Shown here: in pieces, positions 58,063-64,000 of the stretch | Layout: each line of letters begins with the position of its first letter | Numbering within the stretch: the stretch's first letter is position 1 | Assembly: GCA_000634215.1 (NCBI GenBank) | Contig: JFLX01000001.1 | Span: 474,732-538,731, forward strand | Direction of reading: 5' to 3' | Origin: Prochlorococcus sp. scB243_495L20 | GTDB taxonomy: Bacteria > Cyanobacteriota > Cyanobacteriia > PCC-6307 > Cyanobiaceae | Length of the DNA: 64,000 nt | Program-made: the position numbers and the translations under genes | The notes under the pieces: generated by a model | Databases searched by the model: none | The model's input: only the letters and a program-made list of their open reading frames with translations | What the model was told of the DNA's origin: nothing

Positions 58063-58242
58063 TCACCATTTTCTATAGGGCTTTTTTAAAAATAAGATTT
58101 CTTCAGTCTCCCATCCTCCCTCTAACCACTCAAGATGCTCAAGTAATAAAGACTCACTTTCCCTTTTGCTTAATTGCCCAATTCTATTAGCAATACCATC
58201 GAACCTTACTTTCATCAATTCCTCAATTTTGATATTATTCAT
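58063..58242 (-). CDS. Small hypothetical protein (59 aa)
   Basis: MNNIKIEELMKVRFDGIANRIGQLSKRESESLLLEHLEWLEGGWETEEILFLKKPYRKW; not in track. Confidence 0.6.
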   Translation of the reverse strand: MNNIKIEELMKVRFDGIANRIGQLSKRESESLLLEHLEWLEGGWETEEILFLKKPYRKW

Positions 58243-58424
58243 AGGTTAAATAATAAATTTTTTCTACTCTTACTTGTATACATTTTCTTGTCAACGATTT
58301 AATTTTATTTGTTTACTAGCAGTTCTTAAATATGTATTAAATACAACTTTTTAAAATAGATAGTAATTAAGACTTATTCACATAGATTTAATTAAAGACT
58401 AATTTATATAAAAATACTTTAACT

Positions 58425-58568
58425 ATGAATAAAGAAGAAACATCAAAGCAAAAAACTATTTTAAATGTAGGCTATTGTGAAACGACCTCTGAATGGCTCA
58501 ATAGAATTATTACTGAACTGGCAGATGAAAATAAAAATTTTGTAGATTTGTCAGTTATTTGTGCTTAA
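58425..58568 (+). CDS. Small hypothetical protein (47 aa)
   Basis: MNKEETSKQKTILNVGYCETTSEWLNRIITELADENKNFVDLSVICA. Confidence 0.5.
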   Translation: MNKEETSKQKTILNVGYCETTSEWLNRIITELADENKNFVDLSVICA

Positions 58569-58649
58569 TTTTTTAGAAAAAATAGTTTATTTTGATTTTT
58601 TTTCAGTTAGCTTATTAATATAAGTGAAATTTAAAAAATATTTTGTGAT

Positions 58650-59117
58650 GTGAGTTCAAATAAAAAAAACATAGAAATAATTAAACAATTCAATTTATCT
58701 CCTCATCCAGAGGGTGGATGGTTTAGAGAGATAGTAAGGAGTGAGAATTCTCTAATAAGGGAAGATGGCCAAAGTAGAAACTTTATTACGGGAATTTATT
58801 ATCTTTTGGAGAGAGATGCAAAAAGTGCTTGGCACAGAGTAAAAAATGCTGATGAAATTTGGATTTATTTAAGGGGCGATCCTCTGAATTTATGGTGCCT
58901 AGATAATGATAATAAGTTAATAAGAAATTTAATTTTAGATTCCAATAATCCAGTAGAAATGATCCCATCTGGATATTGGCAAGCTGCAAAAAGTACAGGC
59001 GAATTTACTTTAGTGAGTTGTTGTGTTGGCCCTGGATTTGATTTTAAGGATTTTGAATTACTCAGAAATACAAATCATGTTTCTAGATTGGACAAAGCAA
59101 TAAATGATCTAATTTGA
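58650..59117 (+). CDS. Cupin, DUF985 family
   Basis: FNLSPHPEGGWFREIVRSE...TGIYYLLERDAKSAWHRVKNADEIWIYLRGDPL. Confidence 0.9.
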   Translation: MSSNKKNIEIIKQFNLSPHPEGGWFREIVRSENSLIREDGQSRNFITGIYYLLERDAKSAWHRVKNADEIWIYLRGDPLNLWCLDNDNKLIRNLILDSNNPVEMIPSGYWQAAKSTGEFTLVSCCVGPGFDFKDFELLRNTNHVSRLDKAINDLI

Positions 59118-59185
59118 GACATTTTTTTTTATATTTTTGAAATTATCCTCTAGATTTATAAGGCTACTCAATCAATCTATATTTA

Positions 59186-59563
59186 ATGAATCAAAATTCT
59201 GTCAAAACAATTGGTATTAATGATGAACCAAGAAAAGATTCATACTTAGTATATGTAAATCAGGCTGATGGATTAAAAGGCATCCTTAATAGGGATTTTG
59301 ATGAATGGTCTAATTTTGATAGTTGGGAAAGTATTTCAGTTCAGCAATGGATTTTTTCTAGAGCTTTAGAGGTTTTTAGAGGTAAGAAAATTGATATTAA
59401 ATGCGACTGTTGTGAAAATAATGATTTAATCCCAAATGATTTTGAGAGTATAAAAAAAGAAAAATGCTTCGCTAAAAAAAGTGCTTACATGATTGAAAAA
59501 GTTGTAGATGAAATTGTATTGGCTAAGGCAAGAAGAGAAAGTGATGGAACATACTCTGCGTAA
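59186..59563 (+). CDS. Hypothetical protein
   Basis: 125 aa with CDCCEN motif. Confidence 0.6.
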   Translation: MNQNSVKTIGINDEPRKDSYLVYVNQADGLKGILNRDFDEWSNFDSWESISVQQWIFSRALEVFRGKKIDIKCDCCENNDLIPNDFESIKKEKCFAKKSAYMIEKVVDEIVLAKARRESDGTYSA

Positions 59564-59599
59564 GATTCATAAATATCTATGGAGTGAAAAATCTTTTAC

Positions 59600-59782
59600 T
59601 TACCAGTGAAAATTATCAGAAGAACCAATCGTTAAATTTTTAGTGGACATCTTATGGAACTTAAAGTGTACCGAATCACTGAACTCCTTTTCATCTGAGT
59701 AATTTACAAGATCCACTGGATCGATGTTTTCATCGAACCATGCATCATATTCAATATGGTTTGGTTCAGCAAAATAACTCAT
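59600..59782 (-). CDS. Hypothetical protein, paralog of the ORF at 63939
   Basis: MSYFAEPNHIEYDAWFDENIDPVDLV...; shares MxYFAEPNxxEYDxWFDxNI with 63939..64000. Confidence 0.65.
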   Translation of the reverse strand: MSYFAEPNHIEYDAWFDENIDPVDLVNYSDEKEFSDSVHFKFHKMSTKNLTIGSSDNFHW

Positions 59783-59922
59783 ATCCAATTAATAGCTTCC
59801 AAAAAACATATAAACGGTACATGCGATACCAAAATAAAATTCTTTATTTTTAGATAATCCATATATTTAACTTGTTCATATGGATTAGTTGCTAAAAAGA
59901 TAGGAGAAATATCTATAAATTC

Positions 59923-60276
59923 ATGTCTCTCGATACAACCATGGTTTCTATCCATCCCCACTTCACAATCAAAGATGGGAAGATGGACCAGTGCATAGCT
60001 CTTTTAGAAGAAATTTTGGTACTGACAAAAGCTAATGAACCTGACTGCCTTTTTTTTAATATCACTACATGCGGGCAAGATAAGGCTTATGTAAGAGAGG
60101 CATATAAAGATGGTGCCGCTGCTTTATTTCATCTCAAAAATATGGGACACATGATTCCCAAGCTTTTTGAAGTTTCAGATATTACTGTGCAGGTCCAAGG
60201 CCCTGCCAAGGAGATCGAACCCTTGAAGGAAATACTTCCAGATGCTGATTTCTATGAAGCAATATCTGGATTCTGA
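59923..60276 (+). CDS. Antibiotic biosynthesis monooxygenase (ABM)-like dimeric alpha-beta barrel protein
   Basis: MVSIHPHFTIKDGKMDQCIALLEEILVLTKANEPDCLFFNI...VREAYKDGAAALFHLKNMGHMIPKLFEVSD. Confidence 0.75.
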   Translation: MSLDTTMVSIHPHFTIKDGKMDQCIALLEEILVLTKANEPDCLFFNITTCGQDKAYVREAYKDGAAALFHLKNMGHMIPKLFEVSDITVQVQGPAKEIEPLKEILPDADFYEAISGF

Positions 60277-60290
60277 TTTAGATTTTATAT

Positions 60291-60304
60291 ATTGACAGTC
60301 GATC
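60291..60304. repeat. 14-bp direct repeat copy 1 (attgacagtcgatc)
   Basis: Identical to 60756-60769. Confidence 0.8.
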
Positions 60305-60306
60305 GC

Positions 60307-60330
60307 AGGGGGCTTTTAGCCCCCTTTTTG
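60307..60330 (+). terminator. Intrinsic terminator
   Basis: agggggcttttagccccctttttg: 8-bp stem, 3-nt loop, T-run. Confidence 0.85.
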
Positions 60331-60405
60331 TTTAGGAATTCAAAATAAATTAATCTTCCCTTTACTTTTATCAAGTAACTTTATTATCAGCTTAAATATT
60401 ATTTT

Positions 60406-60753
60406 ATGGCATCAACTTTTTATATTGTTCATCATGAATTTAAGGCAGGAAAAGCTGAAAAATGGTGGGAAACAGCTTATGAGGCAATGTCACCAGGTGG
60501 TGGATGGGATGATGCGGTAGCAGCTAATAAAGAAAAAGGATTTTTTAACCATTCTGCAAATGCCGTAACTAAAACTGGTCCAGTATATTGTTTTTGGGAA
60601 GTAAAAGAGGGTATTTCTGCTGAAGATTTTCAGGAGTTTATAGATGGACCCTCTGGTCCAGGGTTCGGACAAGATGCTCTGATGAATATCTGTAAACCAA
60701 TTGATACATCATTAATGAATGGACAAACACCTTATCCACCAGTTTTTTCTTGA
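60406..60753 (+). CDS. Hypothetical protein (possible ferredoxin-like fold)
   Basis: MASTFYIVHHEFKAGKAEKWWETAYEAMSPGGGWDD. Confidence 0.7.
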   Translation: MASTFYIVHHEFKAGKAEKWWETAYEAMSPGGGWDDAVAANKEKGFFNHSANAVTKTGPVYCFWEVKEGISAEDFQEFIDGPSGPGFGQDALMNICKPIDTSLMNGQTPYPPVFS

Positions 60754-60755
60754 TT

Positions 60756-60769
60756 ATTGACAGTCGATC
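60756..60769. repeat. 14-bp direct repeat copy 2 (attgacagtcgatc)
   Basis: Identical to 60291-60304. Confidence 0.8.
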
Positions 60770-60796
60770 TAAAATAAATAGCAATTAGTTTTTTTT

Positions 60797-61081
60797 ATGA
60801 CTATTGAAACTACTGTTTTCACCTTTAAACTTTCAAATACATTTGAGGAATGGGTAAAAATGTTTGATAGCCCAGAGATAGATGCATTTCATAAAACGGT
60901 AGGACTTACTCCTCTATATCGTGGCAAAAGTTTAATTGATCCAAAAGAAGTTATTGTTATTCATCAAGCTGAAGAAGGTGTGGCTAAGCATGTTTTTTCA
61001 GATCCTGAAACCATTAAGAATATAGAATCTGGAGGACATATTTATAGCACAACAAAAATCACAAGTTGGTTTTCTGATTAG
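60797..61081 (+). CDS. DUF3764-like small protein
   Basis: TVFTFKLSNTFEEWVKMFDSPEIDAFHKTVGLTPLYRGKSLIDPKEVIVIHQAEEG. Confidence 0.7.
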   Translation: MTIETTVFTFKLSNTFEEWVKMFDSPEIDAFHKTVGLTPLYRGKSLIDPKEVIVIHQAEEGVAKHVFSDPETIKNIESGGHIYSTTKITSWFSD

Positions 61082-61206
61082 TCGAAAAAGTAACTATGCA
61101 AACTTATAGAAGTTTAATGCGTAACAAGAATCCAATATAAGATCTTTAAAACTAAATTAGGATATAGCTGAGTTTAAAGATTAAGAGTATTAACTAATTT
61201 GTTCGA

Positions 61207-61326
61207 TTAAATTATTAATAAGAATCTGAGTGCAAGCGGTAACCACAGGCATAGAAGAAGCATTAGTAAAAGAGTAATAGCATGGATATTTGGAATGTAA
61301 TGCTCTTTTAAAATTTGTGCTTTCAT
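61207..61326 (-). CDS. Single-TM mini-protein (39 aa)
   Basis: MKAQILKEHYIPNIHAITLLLMLLLCLWLPLALRFLLII. Confidence 0.45.
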   Translation of the reverse strand: MKAQILKEHYIPNIHAITLLLMLLLCLWLPLALRFLLII

Positions 61327-61329
61327 AAT

Positions 61330-61419
61330 TTATCTCGCCTTCTTAAGTTTGATTTCTCTTCTGATAAGCAACGCTATTACCACAACACACATGTTCATTA
61401 GAAATACGTCTAATGGCAT
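61330..61419 (-). CDS. Single-TM mini-protein (29 aa)
   Basis: MPLDVFLMNMCVVVIALLIRREIKLKKAR; 3 nt upstream of the next ORF. Confidence 0.4.
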   Translation of the reverse strand: MPLDVFLMNMCVVVIALLIRREIKLKKAR

Positions 61420-61561
61420 TTTTTAAAAAAAGTCTCTATTTAATTAATAGCAAGATTATTGATCTACGAATCAAGAAATGATTACAAATGTTTATTGGCT
61501 TAATAAAAGAAATTTAAAAATTAAATTTATGCTTAAATATCTCAGTTCTCAAAACTATTAA

Positions 61562-61861
61562 ATGGTTTATTCAGAAACAAGAATAATAATAGGCGGTCTA
61601 GCTCATGTTCCTGTTCTTATTTTTATAGCCAATTTTATCAAAGGTAAGTTTGTAATTAAAACTGAAAAGGCAAAAGAAACTTTAGTTCATGAAGAGCCAG
61701 TTAAAATTATTGAGGTAAAAGATACAGTATTTAAAGAGGGAAAAGCAGAAGCTATCAAGGAACTTTCAAATGAGCTGGACAGTATTGAACAGAAAGCTGA
61801 TGAGGTTTATGAAAAGGTAAAGAAGAAGAAGAAAGATAAGAAGAAGAAAAAAAATAACTAA
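61562..61861 (+). CDS. Membrane-anchored lysine-rich hypothetical protein
   Basis: N-terminal TM then acidic/coiled region, ends KKKKKDKKKKKNN. Confidence 0.55.
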   Translation: MVYSETRIIIGGLAHVPVLIFIANFIKGKFVIKTEKAKETLVHEEPVKIIEVKDTVFKEGKAEAIKELSNELDSIEQKADEVYEKVKKKKKDKKKKKNN

Positions 61862-62043
61862 ATTGAGATCCTATCAAGCATCAATACATCTTGAACTTGG
61901 ATTGTATCTCTCTTATCTTCGTCTTCGGGATCTTTATAAGATTCAATTTCAGCTTGAATTTTTCTCTTGTAAACTCCTTTGATATAGTCCATTTCTCTTT
62001 TGTCTTTGTCTAGAATTGAGAATGGTGATCTTTTTAAGTTCAT
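61858..62043 (-). CDS. Hypothetical protein
   Basis: 61 aa charged ORF. Confidence 0.5.
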   Translation of the reverse strand: MNLKRSPFSILDKDKREMDYIKGVYKRKIQAEIESYKDPEDEDKRDTIQVQDVLMLDRISI

Positions 62044-62070
62044 AACTTTCTCCTAATAAATAAGTTTTGA

Positions 62071-62208
62071 TCAGCTCCAGTTCTTATCAGATTCAACAAA
62101 GCTATCCAATGTTTGCTGATTCCTGATTTCTTCCTCAAGAAGTTCTTCTTCTGATCTTTCTTCAATCTCAGATTGGTAATCTTCTTTTAGAGTGGATTTG
62201 GTAGACAT
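62071..62208 (-). CDS. Acidic small hypothetical protein (45 aa)
   Basis: MSTKSTLKEDYQSEIEERSEEELLEEEIRNQQTLDSFVESDKNWS. Confidence 0.5.
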   Translation of the reverse strand: MSTKSTLKEDYQSEIEERSEEELLEEEIRNQQTLDSFVESDKNWS

Positions 62209-62335
62209 TTGCTCATGACGACTACAATCATGTTCTAACTAGTCAGACAAGCTATCCGACTAATAAATATGTACGGTTTGAGGAACCCCCTTATACGGAT
62301 AAAGGATCAACAATTGAATTTGAATGTGGTTAAAA

Positions 62336-62440
62336 TTATGGAGAATTTCGATTAGTTTTTTTCCCTTTAAAAATCATCAATAAGGGCAGGCCAACAATCA
62401 TAAGACTCCCATCAATTAATAAAAAAGTATTTAGATTCAT
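62336..62440 (-). CDS. Single-TM mini-protein (34 aa)
   Basis: MNLNTFLLIDGSLMIVGLPLLMIFKGKKTNRNSP; ATGA overlap with the upstream ORF. Confidence 0.5.
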   Translation of the reverse strand: MNLNTFLLIDGSLMIVGLPLLMIFKGKKTNRNSP

Positions 62441-62628
62441 TTATCTATGTCTTCGGGGTTATCCCAATTGAGGAGTATACCTTTTTTTACTGGCTCTTTT
62501 TTCATATCATCCATCTCTTTTCTGATTTTGTTGTAGTATGCCAACTCTTCTGGATCATCAGAACCAAGACCATAATTCATGATCGCTGCAAGATATATTC
62601 TGTGCATCCTGTATGACGATAATGCCAT
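62437..62628 (-). CDS. Hypothetical protein
   Basis: 63 aa; stop overlaps the start of the 62336 ORF (ATGA). Confidence 0.55.
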   Translation of the reverse strand: MALSSYRMHRIYLAAIMNYGLGSDDPEELAYYNKIRKEMDDMKKEPVKKGILLNWDNPEDIDK

Positions 62629-62700
62629 TTCTTAAAAGAATGTTTTTAAATTCTAAAATATATAAATGTTATTTAATACTAATTATTTTTATTGGGTTAT

Positions 62701-62742
62701 AAACTCGCCTAGAACTCAACTTAGGTTCTCTCCCTTACCAAG
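62701..62742 (-). repeat. Decayed tRNA-Thr(GGT) 3'-end remnant
   Basis: aaactcgcctagaactcaacttaggttctctcccttaccaag aligns gap-free to 62876-62917 (27/42 by hand; last 15 bp identical). Confidence 0.55.
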
Positions 62743-62874
62743 CGAAGTAAATTATTTTAATAAGAAATAATTACGCTCTAATTTCTGCTCTAATTCGTTT
62801 ATATTTAGTGGTCTTAAAATTATTTTATTTTTTCAAATTCTTATAAACTCAGTTATGGAGATACTTCTTGTTAA

Positions 62875-62920
62875 TGCCCTCGTCGGGACTTGAACCCGAG
62901 ACCTCTCCCTTACCAAGGGA
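62875..62920 (-). pseudogene. Partial tRNA-Thr (GGT): 3' half only
   Basis: TTCCCTTGGTAAGGGAGAGGTCTCGGGTTCAAGTCCCGACGAGGGCA: anticodon, T-arm and 3' acceptor present, D-arm and 5' acceptor missing. Confidence 0.88.
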
Positions 62921-63229
62921 AATTTTTATATACTAAAGCTATTGGTATGACTGATGTTAATTGGTATATATTACTAAGTATTAACTATTTAGTGCGATAA
63001 CTAGTGCGAAGAGAATTAAAGATAAATAAATTGGCGAGGTACTAGTTCTATTAATAGTTCTACAAAAATCTTTGATTATATTCAGGCTAACTAAAATAAT
63101 AATTAAGATTAGGGTAAGCTAAGCCATAACCCCTTGTTAGAACTAAATTTATTCTACAAATCTATAATATTTAATGCTATAAATACAGTAGTTACACCTA
63201 CTTTATGTCTTTTTTTGAGCAAGAGCTAG

Positions 63230-63601
63230 ATGCAAAGATGGGCAAATCAAATAGTAATGCCTAAAAGAGCAACTAAACAGGAAACTGAATTAAGGGTTGC
63301 ACATGCTGCTGAATTAGTTGCTGAAGGACAAGCCTATTCATCTATTACTTCCCTTGTTGCCGCAAAATATGGAATCTCAAGAAGAATAGCCAGGCAGATC
63401 ACTTCGAATGCTTATCTTTTATTGAAAAATGATATTGAGGAAGGGGACTTAAATCGCCCTGAAATGACAGCGAAATTAGTATGTACATTAGAAAATGCAA
63501 TGCATAGAGCAATGAGAGAAAAACAATATTCTGCAGTTGCAAGTAATGCAAAAGTCCTTATGAAATTAATAGGTTTAGAAGCAAAAACACAAATTAGATA
63601 A
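63230..63601 (+). CDS. Phage-like HTH / terminase small subunit-like DNA-binding protein
   Basis: MPKRATKQETELRVAHAAELVAEGQAYSSITSLVAAKYGISRRIARQITSNAYLLL. Confidence 0.65.
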   Translation: MQRWANQIVMPKRATKQETELRVAHAAELVAEGQAYSSITSLVAAKYGISRRIARQITSNAYLLLKNDIEEGDLNRPEMTAKLVCTLENAMHRAMREKQYSAVASNAKVLMKLIGLEAKTQIR

Positions 63602-63938
63602 TTACTTTTTATTAAAAATATAACTTGCAAAAATCCCTTTCTTTTTGTTTCTTTTTTTTTCTTTTAAACAATTCATAACTTGCTAATAACTTTAAAATGT
63701 GATTATAATATTGCATTCAATTCTTCTAAAGCAAAGCAGTGGTCTTGGATGCAATTTTTTATAGTATGCAAAAAGTAAACTAATCATTTTTTTAAATTAA
63801 AATAATATTTTATTTTTTCTTATTCGTATCTTATTTAATTCTTAAAGAAGAGTTCATTTAATCTTTTAAGCTGAAGGTAGCTTCTATATTATCCTCACAC
63901 GAAATAGAGAAGCTTTTTCTTTTTGAAATAAATTTGAT

Positions 63939-64000
63939 ATGACTTATTTTGCAGAGCCAAATTACAGAGAATATGACCTTTGGTTTGATTCAAATATTAA
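63939..64000 (+). CDS. Paralog of the 59600 ORF (partial, runs off window end)
   Basis: MTYFAEPNYREYDLWFDSNI. Confidence 0.7.
   Translation, partial: MTYFAEPNYREYDLWFDSNI

Noticed and set aside
58786-60672. Minus-strand ORFs 58786-58989, 59779-59961 and 60490-60672
   Set aside because: 58786 and 60490 are antisense to better-supported genes; 59779-59961 overlaps gene starts on both sides and lacks protein-like composition.

Overview
AT-rich cyanobacterial chromosome, read as a high-light Prochlorococcus (MED4-like) from gene content: psbEFLJ, psbB/psbT, psbM, petB-petD, psaE, ndhC, and a lone degenerate phycoerythrin beta gene. About 1-52 kb is mostly core genome. It contains PSII and cytochrome b6f genes, a fused FAD-oxidoreductase/SelD, a UvrD/PcrA-type helicase, metK, rpsA, nrdR, minCDE, ctpA, a neutral invertase, one rRNA operon (16S-tRNA-Ile-tRNA-Ala-23S-5S), mutM, a PTOX-type oxidase, tatA and a CrtH/CrtI-type gene. 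About 51.4-64 kb is more accessory. It holds a truncated glycosyltransferase-like ORF, a decayed locus, a candidate structured RNA ending in an intrinsic terminator, a cluster of three small proteins (two with an exact 14-bp repeat just 3' of them), many tiny membrane ORFs, a phage-like HTH protein, and two nested tRNA-Thr(GGT) 3'-end remnants that look like integration (att) scars. Many small ORFs missing from the supplied track were read by hand. All family names come from reading motifs; no database search was run.
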